64,000 bases of DNA from Arsenicicoccus dermatophilus. GTDB lineage: Bacteria; Actinomycetota; Actinomycetes; Actinomycetales; Dermatophilaceae. Positions 31,683-41,485 of this stretch are shown piece after piece. The notes beneath the pieces are model-generated. The model did no database searches. It was not told where the DNA came from and worked only from the letters and a program-made list of their open reading frames with translations. The stretch lies in assembly GCF_022568795.1 (NCBI RefSeq), contig NZ_JAKZHU010000001.1, forward strand, positions 1,860,001 through 1,924,000, in the 5' to 3' direction. Positions within the stretch are counted from its first letter, which is position 1, and each line of letters begins with the position of its first letter. The position numbers were made by a program, and so were the translations under genes.

Positions 31683-32170
31683 CGCACACCGTCCAGGAGA
31701 GGGGCCAGGCGGCCGCGGGCGTCGTAGAGATCACGCTTGACGGCACCGGTGGACTTCCCGAGCTGCTGGGCGACGACGGCCACGGGCAGGTCGGCGAAGT
31801 AGTGCAGCAGGACCACCATGCGCAGGCGGTCGGGCAGCGACAGGACGGCGTCCCGGACGGTGAGCACGCAGGCACCGTCCGGCTGCGGAGCCCCGGGGGC
31901 GTGGTGGATCTTCTCGTAGGCCTCGGCCTCCCGGCCACGCTTGCGCCAGTGGTCACGGACCAGGTTGCCGGTGGTGGTGTACAGCCAGGCCCGGGGCTCG
32001 GACACCGAGTCGATGTGGTGCAGCAGCCGCACGAAGGCCTCGGTCGCGAGGTCGTGCCCCAGGTCCGGATCGTCCACCAGCCGCGCCGCCCAGCCGGCGA
32101 GCATCCCGTAGTGCGCCCGGTAGGCATCGTGCACCGCGACCTCGGCCGCGCTGGCGCCGCGGAGCGTCAC
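31679..32170 (-). CDS. ECF-type RNA polymerase sigma factor
   Basis: This is an extracytoplasmic-function sigma factor of about 163 residues. Region 2 runs YRAHYGMLAGWAARLVDDPD to PRAWLYTTTGNLVRDHWRKR, and region 4 runs LSLPDRLRMVVLLHYF to GKSTGAVKRDLYDARGRL. The GTG at 32170 is chosen because GGGGGGTAGG stands just upstream; an ATG at 32185 or longer starts up to 32266 are possible. The stop overlaps the beta-propeller gene, suggesting sigma/anti-sigma coupling. The likely regulon includes itself and perhaps the secreted hydrolase and deacetylase downstream. Confidence 0.88.
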   Translation of the reverse strand: MTLRGASAAEVAVHDAYRAHYGMLAGWAARLVDDPDLGHDLATEAFVRLLHHIDSVSEPRAWLYTTTGNLVRDHWRKRGREAEAYEKIHHAPGAPQPDGACVLTVRDAVLSLPDRLRMVVLLHYFADLPVAVVAQQLGKSTGAVKRDLYDARGRLAPLLDGVR

Positions 32171-32302
32171 GGTCCTACCCCCCATCCACGTTCGGCACTC
32201 GGGGGCGAGGCTAACTGCTGTCATACCCCTGAGACGCCGCATGCCTAGCGATTGGTTGGGGGTCAATTTCCGCCCCGGCAGCCAGACCCCCGCCCGGTGG
32301 CC

Positions 32303-33810
32303 TCAGGGGCGTCGCCTCAGCAGGGCCAGGAACATGCCGTCGGTGCCGTTGCGGTGCGGCCACAGCTGCACGTGCGGCCCCTCCCCCGCCAGCTCGATGC
32401 CGGGCGCGACCTCCTGGACCGCGTCGCGCGCGTCGAGGACCTCGACGTCGTCGCGACCCTTGAGGACGTCGGCCACGGCATACACCGTCTCGTTGACGTG
32501 AGGGCTGCAGGTCGCATAGCCGACGACCCCGCCCGGTCGAGCGGCGTCGAGCGCGGACGTGAGCAGCTGCCGCTGCAGGGTGGCCAGGTCGGCCAGGTCG
32601 CCGGGGGTGCGTCGCCAGCGCGCGTCCGGCCGCCGCCGCAGCGCCCCCAGGCCGGTGCACGGGGCGTCGACCAGGACCCGGTCGTAGCGGCCCGGCTCGT
32701 CCTCGCCCACGTCCCGCCCGTCGCCGACGCGCACCTCGACCCGGGCACCGGCGGACCGCGCAGCCCGCAGCGCCTGGTCCACCAGGTCGGCGCGGTGGGG
32801 ACTGATCTCGTTGGCGGTGAGGAAGGCTCGGTCGACCGACAGCGCCGCCAGCAGCCCGGCCTTGCCGCCGGGGCCGGCGCACAGGTCGAGCCACTCCTCG
32901 TCGTACTCGTCGCCGTCCACCGGCACCGCCGCCAGGGCGAGCGCCAGCAGCTGGGATCCCTCGTCCTGCACCGCGGCCCGGCCGTCCCGGACCGGTGCCA
33001 CGAGCCCGGGTCGCCCGCGGGGAGCACCGCCCCGACGGGCGAGACGGGAGCCGGGCGGGCGCCCAGGTCGACGAGATCGGCCACCGACACGAGCCCCGGC
33101 CGGGCGACGAGGGTGACCTCGGGCGGGTCGTTGTCGGCGCGCAGCAGGGCGGCGAGCTCGCCGGCCACGTCCTCCGGCCCGCAGACGCCGTGACCCACGA
33201 GGGCGCTGCGCAGCCCGCGGACGACCCACTCGGGGTGCGAGTGCGCCACGGCCAGCGCGTCCGGTCCGTCCCCCGGGGGCACGACCCGGGCGAGCCACTC
33301 CTCACGGGTCCGCTCGCTGATCCGCCGCAGCACGGCGTTGACGAAACCCGCCGCGCCCGCACCGTTGACCTCGCGGGCGAGGCCGACGGTCTCCCCCACC
33401 GCGGCGTGCGAGGGCACCCGCATGCCGAGGAGCTGGTGGGCTCCGAGGCGGAGGGTGTCCAGGACGGGCGCGTCGATCGCGTCGACGCCTCGACCGGAGG
33501 CGTCGACGACGATCGCGTCGTAGAGCCCGCGCCAGCGCAGCGCGCCATACGTCAGCTCCGTGGCGAAGGCCGCGTCGCGCCCCCGGAGGCCGCTGCCGCG
33601 TAGCAGCCTCGGGAGCTCGAGGTTGGCATAGCCGCCCTCGTCGACCGAGCGCAGGACGGTGTATGCCGTGAACCGTGCGGGGTCGCCCGTGCGGGTGCGC
33701 TCCGCCGGGCGCTGGCCGCTGCGGGCCCGTGGGCCTCGGGGCCCGCGCGGGCGGTCCGCGCCTCGCTCCGGCGGTCGCTGCCCGCCCCGGTCGTCACGTG
33801 CGCCGCTCAT
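32303..33810 (-). CDS. rsmB: 16S rRNA m5C967 methyltransferase RsmB, frame interrupted
   Basis: RsmB methylates C967 of 16S rRNA. The N-terminal half is NusB-like ([18 protein letters not shown] and later), and the C-terminal half has the SAM motif [31 protein letters not shown] and the catalytic cysteine in [11 protein letters not shown]. The frame breaks at the C-run 33005-33007: LPAGDPG should continue [18 protein letters not shown], which lies in another frame. One added G restores about 502 residues. The ATG at 33810 overlaps the fmt stop (ATGA). A disordered Arg-rich tail of about 50 residues precedes the conserved part. Confidence 0.92.
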
Positions 33811-34733
33811 CGACCCATCACGTCCTCGACGGTGATGCGCACACCCCGTGCCCAGTCGGCGGCGGCCATCTCCTTCTTGCCCTGGGGACGCACGGTGGAC
33901 AGGCGCACCGCGGCGGTGGCGGTGCCGACCCACACCTCACGCTTGCCGGCCTCGATCTCCCCGGCGCGCAGGTCGGGTCGCTGGTCGACGGAGACGACAC
34001 CGAGGCCGAGACGCTCCCCGCGGAAGGTCGTCCAGGCGCCGGGCGCGGGCGTGCAGCCGCGGACCCGCCGGTCCACGGCGAAGGCCGGTCGTGCCCAGTC
34101 CACGCGTGCGTCGTCGACGGTGATCTTGGGGGCGTGGGAGACGCCGTCCTCGGTCTGCGGCACCGCCGTGATGGTGCGCGCCTCGATGGCGTCGAGGGTC
34201 TCCACGAGCAGCCCGGAGCCGGCGACGGCCAACCTCTCCAGCAACGCCCCGCTCGTGTCGTCGGGGCGCACGGCCTCGGTCATCCGGCCGAGCACGGGCC
34301 CGGTGTCCAGCCCCGCCTCGAGCAGGAAGGTCGTGGCGCCGGTGATCTCGTCGCCGGCCATGACGGCGCGCTGCACGGGGGCGGCGCCGCGCCAGGCGGG
34401 CAGCAGCGAGAAGTGCAGGTTGACCCACCCTGCGGTCGGTATGCCGAGCGCCTCGGGTGGCACGAGGGTGCCGTAGGCCACGACCGGGCAGCAGTCGGGG
34501 GCGAGGTCCCGCAGCGCCTGCTGGACCTCGGGGGCGCGCAGCGAGGTGGGCGTGAGGACGGGCACGCCTGCCGCCTCGGCGGCCTGCCGCACCGGGGACG
34601 ACACGAGCGTGCGGCCGCGTCCGGCCCGCGCGTCGGGGCGGGTGAGGACGGCCACCACGTCGTGCGACGAGCCCAGCAGCGCCTCCAGGCTCGGGACGGC
34701 GACGGCCGGGGTGCCGGCGAAGACGACGCGCAT
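33807..34733 (-). CDS. fmt: methionyl-tRNA formyltransferase
   Basis: Fmt formylates initiator Met-tRNA using 10-formyl-tetrahydrofolate. The 308 residues have [16 protein letters not shown], the catalytic region [18 protein letters not shown] and the tRNA-binding C-terminal domain from about 210. It lies ten bases after def and overlaps rsmB, so formylation, deformylation and rRNA methylation are encoded together as in mycobacteria. The start is ATG at 34733. Confidence 0.97.
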   Translation of the reverse strand: MRVVFAGTPAVAVPSLEALLGSSHDVVAVLTRPDARAGRGRTLVSSPVRQAAEAAGVPVLTPTSLRAPEVQQALRDLAPDCCPVVAYGTLVPPEALGIPTAGWVNLHFSLLPAWRGAAPVQRAVMAGDEITGATTFLLEAGLDTGPVLGRMTEAVRPDDTSGALLERLAVAGSGLLVETLDAIEARTITAVPQTEDGVSHAPKITVDDARVDWARPAFAVDRRVRGCTPAPGAWTTFRGERLGLGVVSVDQRPDLRAGEIEAGKREVWVGTATAAVRLSTVRPQGKKEMAAADWARGVRITVEDVMGR

Positions 34734-34743
34734 GGTGACTCTC

Positions 34744-35317
34744 CTAGAGTCCGAAGGCCGAGCCCGCGGTGGTCCGCGAGGTCGGCGAGGGCTGCTGGTG
34801 GGGGCTGACCTTGACGGTGGGCGTGGCGAGGCCGGACCACTCGGCCTCGCGGATCGCCCGCATCGCCAGACGCCGCTGCTCGGGGTCGAGCCGGTCGATG
34901 AAGAGCACGCCGTCGAGGTGGTCGGTCTCGTGCTGGACGATGCGCGCGAGCAGCTCGCTGCCCTCGAGCCGCACCGGCTCCCCGTGCATGTCCTGCCCGG
35001 TCGACGACGCGCAGCGCCCGGCGGGTGGGAAGCTGCAGCCCGGGCAGCGACAGGCAGCCCTCGGGGCCCTCCTGCTGCTCCTCGGACAGGTCCAGGCTGG
35101 GGTTGACGAGGTGACCGACGACCCCGTCGACGACGTACGTGAACACCCGCAGGCCCACGCCCAGCTGGGGCGCGGCCAGCCCGGCGCCCGGGGCATCGAG
35201 CATGGTGTCGGTCAGGTCCTGGACCAGACCGCGCAGCTCGGCGTCGAAGTCGGTGACCGGGGCTGCGGGCGTGCGCAGGACCGGGTCGCCGAACAGGCGG
35301 ATGTCCATGACTGACAC
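34744..35317 (-). CDS. def: peptide deformylase, frame interrupted
   Basis: Def removes formyl from nascent proteins. The N-terminal part has [10 protein letters not shown] (motif 1) and EGCLSLPG (motif 2, metal Cys); the C-terminal part has QHETDHLDG (motif 3, metal His) but in another frame. The break is near 35001-35009, between RRALRVV and GQDMHGEPV. The length is 574 bases; restoring two bases gives a protein of about 191 residues that aligns without a gap to actinobacterial deformylases, whereas removing one base also restores frame but shortens the loop. GTG at 35317 fits the family N-terminus ([13 protein letters not shown]). The gene is essential, so error is the likely cause. Confidence 0.9.
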
Positions 35318-35363
35318 GATGCGCGGGACCTCGAGGTGGGGGGTGGTGCTGGCTCGGGTCAGT

Positions 35364-36005
35364 CTACGCGGGCCGGACGGGCGCCCCGCGGCTGCCGAGA
35401 TCGACGCGCAGCCGCTCCGGCGTGGTGAAGGTGATGGCGTCCAGGCCGCAGGCCCGCCCGGCCAGGACGTTGCGCGGGCTGTCGTCGGTGTAGCAGCACT
35501 CGGTCAGCGGGATCCCCATCCGCTGCTCCAGCACGCTGAAGATCGCGGGGTCGGGCTTCACGACCCCCTCCGCGCCCGACACCACGATGTCGAGGAAGCC
35601 CGCCAGGAAGGGGAATCGGGGCCGGGCGTGGGCCTCGAACAGCTCGGCCGACCAGTTGGTCAGGGCGAACAGCGGCACCCGCGCGTCGTAGAGCTCGCGC
35701 AGCAGCTGCACCGTGCCGTCGATCTGGTGGGTCAGGGACCGGTCGACGTGCGTGACGTAGGAACGGATCTCGTCGGCATACCCCGGGTGGGCGCTGATCG
35801 CGCGCTGCTGCGCCTGCTCGACGGGCACGCCCAGGTCGAGGTCGCGGTGGTAGGTCGCGAAGACCTCGCCGTCGGCCAGGAAGGCCCGGGCGCGCTCCTC
35901 CCCCACCCCGGCGGCGATCGCCGGCAGCGGGTCCCGCGCCACCAGGACCTGCCCGAGGTCGAAGACCATCGCGTTCGTGCGCCTGCGCCTCACCTGCTCG
36001 TCCAC
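35364..36005 (-). CDS. HAD-superfamily hydrolase (YihX-like)
   Basis: This 213-residue haloacid dehalogenase-type phosphatase has nucleophile motif VFDLGQVLV, motif II LTNWS, motif III lysine in VKPDPAIF and motif IV YTDDSPRNV. The DLGxV form of motif I and the overall pattern resemble YihX-type sugar phosphatases, but the substrate is not predictable. The GTG at 36005 lies six bases after TACGGT, so the mRNA is probably leaderless. It stands between priA and def with no overlap. Confidence 0.88.
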   Translation of the reverse strand: MDEQVRRRRTNAMVFDLGQVLVARDPLPAIAAGVGEERARAFLADGEVFATYHRDLDLGVPVEQAQQRAISAHPGYADEIRSYVTHVDRSLTHQIDGTVQLLRELYDARVPLFALTNWSAELFEAHARPRFPFLAGFLDIVVSGAEGVVKPDPAIFSVLEQRMGIPLTECCYTDDSPRNVLAGRACGLDAITFTTPERLRVDLGSRGAPVRPA

Positions 36006-36011
36006 CCCTGC

Positions 36012-36017
36012 ACCGTA
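36012..36017 (-). promoter_or_regulatory. -10 box of HAD gene
   Basis: TACGGT lies six bases before the GTG at 36005; it also overlaps one copy of the GTATGCC word. Confidence 0.4.
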
Positions 36018-36033
36018 TGCCGGTCCGGGGCTC

Positions 36034-38169
36034 TCACACGAGACCGTCGCGCGGGTCGACCACGACGTGGACCGGCTCGGGCTCCTTGCGCGCGGCCCGG
36101 GTGGCGCGCATCGCCCGCAGCGCGTCGGTGAGCTCCAGCACGTGGTCCGGGGTGGTGCGCAGCAGCATCCGGTGCCGTGGCGCCGGCTCCTGCGCGCGGG
36201 GCCCGCGGGCGGGCGGCGGCGGGGCAGGCAGCGGGCCGAGCCGCTCGACCACGTCGCCCAGCCCGATCGCGGTCATCGCGTCGGCGAGAGCGTGGCGCTC
36301 GGCGTCGACCCGGGCCATGACGGTGGTGGGCGGCAGGGCCAGCTCCCGGCGCTCGGCCAGCTCGCGGGCGGCGAGCCAGCCGGGGTCCCAGCGCACCAGG
36401 GCCTCGACGGGCGGGAGGGGCGCGTCGGTGGGCGCCCCGCACAGGACGACGGCGCCACCGGCAGCGGCCCCCCGCACGAGGGCGGCCGCCCCGAGCCACC
36501 GGCGCAGCGCCTCCAGCGGGGCGTCCAGGTCGGGGCGGTCCAGGCTGGCCCAGGCGTCGAGGAGCAGTGCCGCGGCATACCCGCCCTCGGCGACCGGCTC
36601 GGCGCCGGGCGTGGCGACGACCAGGGCCGGACCACCCTCGACCCGCGCGACCACCTCGCCGGCCCCGGACGTGATCACCCGCGTCCCGGGGAAGGCCCGG
36701 CCCAGCTCGTCGGCGGTGCGCCGGTCGCCGATCACCGACGCGCGCAGCCGGGTCCCCTCGCAGCGGGGGCACTCGAAGGCCGTCACCGCGGTCCCGCACC
36801 AGCGGCACCGCGGTGGGGTGTCCCGGCCCCCCAGGGCGAGGGGCCCGTGGCAGGACGGGCAGCGCGCGGGGGCCCGGCAGGTCTGGCAGGCCAGCGAGGG
36901 CGCGTAGCCGCGCCGCGGCACCTGCACCAGCACCGGCCCGGTGGCCAGCGCGGTCTTGGCGGTGCGCCAGGCCACGGACGGCAGCCGGGCCGCGGCGGCG
37001 GCCTGGTCCCGCTCGGGCTCGGGTCCCTCGCCGGCCACGAGCACCCGCGGCGCCGCCCGCCGCAGCGCCGGCCCGTCCCCGGCCACGACCGCCACGACCC
37101 CGTCCTCGACGAGCTGCTGCACCTCCGCGGAGCGGGCGTAGGCCCCGGCGACCAGGGCGGCCCCCTCCCGGCGCGCGCGCCCGAGCAGCACCTCCCGCAC
37201 GTGCGGGTAGGGGGCTCGGGGCTCGACGAGCAGGTCGTCGCCGTCGTCCCACCAGGCCACGAGCCCCAGGTCCTGGACGGGCGCGAACATCGCCGCCCGC
37301 GTCCCCACCACGCAGCGCACGTGCCCGCGCAGCACCTTCAGCCACGCCGTGTACCTCGCCTGGGGACCCTGGGCCGCGGTCAGCCGGACGTGGGATCCCG
37401 TGCCCAGCGCCGCCGTCAGCGCCGCGTCCACCCGGTCGACGTCCCGGTGGTCGGGGACGACGAGGATCACCCCGCGCCCCGCCGACAGGGTGGTGGTGGC
37501 GGCGACGGCGAGCAGCGTCGGCCAGTCCTGCAGCGGGTCGGCCGCCGCCGGGGTGGCCGTCCAGCAGGCGAAGGGCGTGCCTCCCTCGGCCAGGTGCCGC
37601 AGCAGCGCCTCGCCCGCCCGCAGCGCGCCCCACCCACCGGGCTCGGGCCGGGGCGGTCGCACCGGCTCCGCCCCCTGCGGGTGCGCGGCCGTCAGGGCCT
37701 TCTCGGCGGCGGCGTGCCGCGGGGGCACCGCCAGCCGCAGGACGTCCGACACCGTCCCGGCATACCGCCGGGCCACGTCCCGGCAGGTCGCCAGCACCGC
37801 GTGGGTCAGCACCGGCTCCGGGCTGACGACGCGCCGCAGCGACGCCAGCCGCCCGGCGTGCTCGGCCCGGTCCTTGCGCGCGATGACATAGCCGTCGACG
37901 TCCTGCCCGGCGAAGCGCACCCGCACCCGCGCACCCGGCACCGCTGCGTCGGCCATCTCGACCGGCACGGAGTACTCGAACGGGCGGTCCAGGTGCGCCA
38001 GCGGCACGTCGACGAGCACCTCGGCCACCGGGTCCGTCAGCGCCAGCGAGGCATCGCGCGCGGGCAGGGTCCGCTCCCCCCGCACGTGGGCGCGCAGCAG
38101 GGACAGCTGCTCACCGGTGCTCGCCGCCGCCGAGCCCTGCACCGGGACCTGCCCGTCCTGCGCCTCCAT
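36034..38169 (-). CDS. priA: primosomal protein N' (PriA)
   Basis: PriA is the replication-restart initiator that loads the helicase at stalled forks. The 711 residues have an N-terminal DNA-binding domain (DVPLAHLDRPFEYSVP) and the zinc-binding cysteines CQTC, CPSC, CRWC and CPRC in the centre. As in other actinobacterial PriA, I see no proper Walker A in the helicase region (TPFACWTATPAAADPLQDW where the P-loop should be), so helicase activity is doubtful. The ATG at 38169 is preferred; one at 38178 is possible. It belongs to the metK-priA-fmt block. Confidence 0.93.
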   Translation of the reverse strand: MEAQDGQVPVQGSAAASTGEQLSLLRAHVRGERTLPARDASLALTDPVAEVLVDVPLAHLDRPFEYSVPVEMADAAVPGARVRVRFAGQDVDGYVIARKDRAEHAGRLASLRRVVSPEPVLTHAVLATCRDVARRYAGTVSDVLRLAVPPRHAAAEKALTAAHPQGAEPVRPPRPEPGGWGALRAGEALLRHLAEGGTPFACWTATPAAADPLQDWPTLLAVAATTTLSAGRGVILVVPDHRDVDRVDAALTAALGTGSHVRLTAAQGPQARYTAWLKVLRGHVRCVVGTRAAMFAPVQDLGLVAWWDDGDDLLVEPRAPYPHVREVLLGRARREGAALVAGAYARSAEVQQLVEDGVVAVVAGDGPALRRAAPRVLVAGEGPEPERDQAAAAARLPSVAWRTAKTALATGPVLVQVPRRGYAPSLACQTCRAPARCPSCHGPLALGGRDTPPRCRWCGTAVTAFECPRCEGTRLRASVIGDRRTADELGRAFPGTRVITSGAGEVVARVEGGPALVVATPGAEPVAEGGYAAALLLDAWASLDRPDLDAPLEALRRWLGAAALVRGAAAGGAVVLCGAPTDAPLPPVEALVRWDPGWLAARELAERRELALPPTTVMARVDAERHALADAMTAIGLGDVVERLGPLPAPPPPARGPRAQEPAPRHRMLLRTTPDHVLELTDALRAMRATRAARKEPEPVHVVVDPRDGLV

Positions 38170-38234
38170 GGGGCCCATTCCTACCGCAGGCACCCGACAC
38201 ACCCCTGGTGACGCGCCTGGCACACTGGGTGTCC

Positions 38235-38852
38235 GTGGACGTGCTCATCACCGATCTGCAAACCCCGCAAGCCCTTTCGGCGCGGCAGCTGCTCGCCGAG
38301 GCCTTCGCCGACGATCCCTCCCTCGCCCATCCCCTGCGGCACCGCGCGCGCCGCCTGCGAGGTCTGCCCCACGTCTTCGCCACGGTCCTGGCCAACGGCC
38401 GGCGCCACGGCACCGTGCGGGTCGCGCAGCACCCCGGCACGGGCGAGCTGCTGGGGATCGCGACCTGGGTGCCCGCGCCGCACCACCGGATCACCGTGCC
38501 GCTGGCGGTCCGGTCCGGCATGGCGCCGCTGGTCCCGACCGTGGGGCTGCCCGCGATCGTGCGGCTGCACCGGCTGAACGCCCGGCACGAGCGGCTGCAC
38601 GAGGAGCTCGCGCCGGCGCGGCACGTCCACCTGCACGCCCTCGGGGTCCTCCCTCGCGTCCAGGGCCAGGGCGTCGGCTCGGCCCTGCTCCGGGACGGTC
38701 TGGGCCGCCTCGACGCGACGAGCACGCCCGGCTACCTGGAGACCCATCGCGAGGAGAACGTGCGGTTCTACGCCCGGCACGGCTTCGAGGTCGTCGGGCA
38801 TCTGCACGACGGCGACCTGCACGCCCGGTGCATGCTGCGTCAGCCCTCCTGA
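38235..38852 (+). CDS. GNAT-family N-acetyltransferase
   Basis: This 205-residue acetyltransferase has the acetyl-CoA pyrophosphate loop VLPRVQGQGVGSALL near residue 140 and the C-terminal YARHGFEVVG strand. The N-terminal part is basic and divergent. The substrate is unknown. The start is uncertain among GTG codons at 38208, 38229 and 38235; CACACT eight bases before 38235 could be a leaderless -10 box. It runs opposite to its neighbours and shares a perfect hairpin terminator with metK. Confidence 0.85.
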   Translation: MDVLITDLQTPQALSARQLLAEAFADDPSLAHPLRHRARRLRGLPHVFATVLANGRRHGTVRVAQHPGTGELLGIATWVPAPHHRITVPLAVRSGMAPLVPTVGLPAIVRLHRLNARHERLHEELAPARHVHLHALGVLPRVQGQGVGSALLRDGLGRLDATSTPGYLETHREENVRFYARHGFEVVGHLHDGDLHARCMLRQPS

Positions 38853-38859
38853 GCGGCCC

Positions 38860-38911
38860 CGGTATGCCGGTCGGCGCCCGGGGGTGACCCCGGGCGCCGA
38901 CCGGCATACCG
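38860..38911. terminator. bidirectional terminator, perfect 24-bp stem
   Basis: A 24-bp perfect stem with loop GTGA separates the convergent acetyltransferase and metK genes. Its outer arms read CGGTATGCCGG and CCGGCATACCG, carrying two inverted copies of the enriched word. Confidence 0.85.
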
Positions 38912-38930
38912 CCTCGTGGGCAGCGGCCCC

Positions 38931-40130
38931 TCAGCGGTGCGCCGCGCGCTGCAGCTGCTCCACGCGGTCGGTGCGCTCCCAGGGGAAGGTGCCCTCGGCA
39001 CCCGAGCGACCGAAGTGGCCGTAGGCCGCGGTGGTGGCGTAGATCGGACGGAGCAGGTCGAGCTCCTCGATGATCGCGGCCGGGCGCAGGTCGAAGGTCT
39101 CGTCGATGGCACGCTGCAGCACGTCCAGCGGGGCCTTCTCGGTGCCGAAGGTCTCGAGGTAGAGCCCGACCGGCTGGGCCTTGCCGATGGCATAGGCGAC
39201 CTGGATCTCGCACCGTCCGGCCAGACCGGCGGCCACGAGGTTCTTGGCGACCCAGCGGGTGGCGTAGGCCGCCGACCGGTCGACCTTGGAGGGGTCCTTG
39301 CCGGAGAAGGCGCCTCCGCCGTGGCGGGCCATCCCGCCGTAGGTGTCCACGATGATCTTGCGGCCGGTCAGGCCGGCGTCGCCCATGGGCCCGCCGATCT
39401 CGAAGCGACCGGTGGGGTTGACCAGCACCCGGAAGTCCGTCGAGTCCAGCGTCGGCGCGTGCTCGGCGAGGACGGGGGTGATCACGTGGGCGACCACGTC
39501 GGGCTCCAGCAACCCGCTCAGGGAGACGTCGCCCGCGTGCTGGCTGGAGACGACCACGGTGTCCAGGCGGACCGCCCGGTCCCCGTCGTAGCCGATGGTC
39601 ACCTGGGTCTTGCCGTCGGGACGCAGGTAGGGCAGCGTCCCGTCCTTGCGGACCGCGGTCAGCCGCTCGGCGAGGCGGTGGGCCAGGTGGATCGGCAGCG
39701 GCATCAGGTCGGGGGTGTCCTCGCAGGCGTAGCCGAACATCAGTCCCTGGTCGCCGGCGCCCTGCTTGTCCATCGCGTCGACGGCACCGGTGCGCGACTC
39801 GACGGCGGTGTCCACGCCCTGCGCGATGTCCGGGCTCTGCTGCCCGATGGAGATCTCCACACCGCAGGACGCGCCGTCGAAGCCCTTGGTGGAGCTGTCG
39901 TAACCGATCCCCAGCACCGTCTCGCGCACGATGTGCGGGATGTCGACGTAGCCGCTGGTCGTCACCTCGCCCGCGACGTGCACCAGACCGGTCGTGACCA
40001 TCGTCTCCACGGCCACGCGGGAGTGGGCGTCCTGCGCGAGCATCGCGTCCAGGATCGAGTCGGAGATCTGGTCGCAGATCTTGTCGGGGTGACCCTCGGT
40101 CACGGACTCGGACGTGAACAGACGCGACAC
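38931..40130 (-). CDS. metK: S-adenosylmethionine synthetase
   Basis: MetK makes S-adenosylmethionine from methionine and ATP. The 399 residues have [17 protein letters not shown] with H14, the [11 protein letters not shown] loop and the P-loop-like [19 protein letters not shown]. The start is GTG at 40130 ([10 protein letters not shown]). The 65-base gap to coaBC shows no clear SAM riboswitch. The length is standard. Confidence 0.97.
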   Translation of the reverse strand: MSRLFTSESVTEGHPDKICDQISDSILDAMLAQDAHSRVAVETMVTTGLVHVAGEVTTSGYVDIPHIVRETVLGIGYDSSTKGFDGASCGVEISIGQQSPDIAQGVDTAVESRTGAVDAMDKQGAGDQGLMFGYACEDTPDLMPLPIHLAHRLAERLTAVRKDGTLPYLRPDGKTQVTIGYDGDRAVRLDTVVVSSQHAGDVSLSGLLEPDVVAHVITPVLAEHAPTLDSTDFRVLVNPTGRFEIGGPMGDAGLTGRKIIVDTYGGMARHGGGAFSGKDPSKVDRSAAYATRWVAKNLVAAGLAGRCEIQVAYAIGKAQPVGLYLETFGTEKAPLDVLQRAIDETFDLRPAAIIEELDLLRPIYATTAAYGHFGRSGAEGTFPWERTDRVEQLQRAAHR

Positions 40131-40195
40131 GGCTGTGCTCCTGTGCTGTGGTGATGGCTCGAGTGACCTGCGAGCCGAGGCCCGGGCAGGGTTGC

Positions 40196-41479
40196 TCAGT
40201 CTATCGCCAGCGCCTCGACCACGGCGTCCAGGACGGCGTGCGAGACGATCCCCTTGTCGGCCGGCCCGGTGGTGCGCGGCTCGCCGCCGTCGCGACGCAG
40301 GACGGTGACGGTGTTGTGGTCCTGCCCGAAGGTCACGCCGACCCCCACCTGGTTGACGACGAGCAGGTCGCAGCCCTTGCGGCGCAGCTTGTCCTGCCCG
40401 AGCTCCAGGACGCCGTGCTCGGCGTCGCCGGTCTCGGCGGCGAAGCCCACCAGCAGCGGTCGCGTGCGTCCGGCGGCGTCGCGTCCCTCCACGAGTCCGC
40501 GCAGGATGTCGGGGTTGCGCACCAGCTCGATCGTGGGGGCGGTGTCGTCGTCCGCGGTGGTGTGCGACTTCTTGATCTTGTGGTCCGCCACGCTCGCCGG
40601 ACGGAAGTCCGCGACCGCGGCGGCCATGATCACCACGTCCACCTCCGCGGCGAGCACGTCGACCCGCTCCTGCAGCTCGCGGGCGGACTCGATGCGGTGC
40701 AGGACGATCGCCGGGTCGTCGGGCAGCGGCGTCTCCACGGCACCGACGACGAGGGTCACCCGGGCCCCGCGGTCGGCCGCGGCGCGGGCCAGGGCGACGC
40801 CCTGCTTGCCGCTGGACCGGTTGCCGAGGTAGCGCACGGGGTCGAGCGCCTCCCGGGTGCCGCCCGCGGTCACGAGCACGCGGACGCCGGCGAGGTCGTG
40901 GCGAGCCGCGCGGGCCTCGCCCTGGGCGGACGTCAGCACCTCCAGGCACGCGGCGTGGATCTGCTCGGGCTCGGGCAGCCGGCCCGGCCCGGTGTCCTTG
41001 CCGGTCAGGCGTCCGGACGCGGGGTCGATCACGTGGACGCCGCGCGACCGGAGGGTGGCGACGTTGGCGACGGTGGCCGGGTGCTGCCACATCTCGGTGT
41101 GCATGGCGGGGGCGAGCACGACCGGGCAGCGGGCGGTGAGCAGGACGTTGGTGAGCAGGTCGTCGGCGAGCCCGCACGCGGCCCTGGCCAGGAGGTCGGC
41201 GGTGCACGGGGCGACGACGACGAGGTCGGCCCCCTGCCCGAGAGCGACGTGGCGGACCTGCTCGACCCCGTCGAAGACCTCGGCGGTGACCGGCTTGCCG
41301 GACAGGGCCGACCAGGTCGGCTCGCCCACGAACCGCAGGGCTGCCTCGGTCGGCACCACCGTGACGTCGTCCCCGCTCTCGGTGAACCGGCGCACCAGGG
41401 ACGCGGCCTTGAACGCAGCGATGCCCCCGCCGACGCCGATGACGACGTGACGGGGGCGGTGCGAGGCCTGGGGGGCCAC
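40196..41479 (-). CDS. coaBC: phosphopantothenoylcysteine decarboxylase/synthetase
   Basis: This bifunctional coenzyme A enzyme joins cysteine to phosphopantothenate (CoaB) and decarboxylates the product (CoaC). The N-terminal flavoprotein domain has [11 protein letters not shown] and the active-site segment PAMHTEMW, where actinobacteria have PAMH; the C-terminal CoaB domain (from about 190) has [23 protein letters not shown] and the KIKK signature in DHKIKKSH. 427 residues, GTG start at 41479. It follows rpoZ by six bases. Confidence 0.96.
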   Translation of the reverse strand: MAPQASHRPRHVVIGVGGGIAAFKAASLVRRFTESGDDVTVVPTEAALRFVGEPTWSALSGKPVTAEVFDGVEQVRHVALGQGADLVVVAPCTADLLARAACGLADDLLTNVLLTARCPVVLAPAMHTEMWQHPATVANVATLRSRGVHVIDPASGRLTGKDTGPGRLPEPEQIHAACLEVLTSAQGEARAARHDLAGVRVLVTAGGTREALDPVRYLGNRSSGKQGVALARAAADRGARVTLVVGAVETPLPDDPAIVLHRIESARELQERVDVLAAEVDVVIMAAAVADFRPASVADHKIKKSHTTADDDTAPTIELVRNPDILRGLVEGRDAAGRTRPLLVGFAAETGDAEHGVLELGQDKLRRKGCDLLVVNQVGVGVTFGQDHNTVTVLRRDGGEPRTTGPADKGIVSHAVLDAVVEALAID

Positions 41480-41485
41480 GGGGGA

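Noticed and set aside
36034-38169. PriA as a damaged gene because its Walker A is missing
   Set aside because: Actinobacterial PriA proteins commonly lack the helicase motifs; the zinc cysteines and length are intact, so it is a normal family member.
40131-40195. SAM riboswitch before metK
   Set aside because: The gap is only 65 bases and shows no recognisable SAM-riboswitch core.
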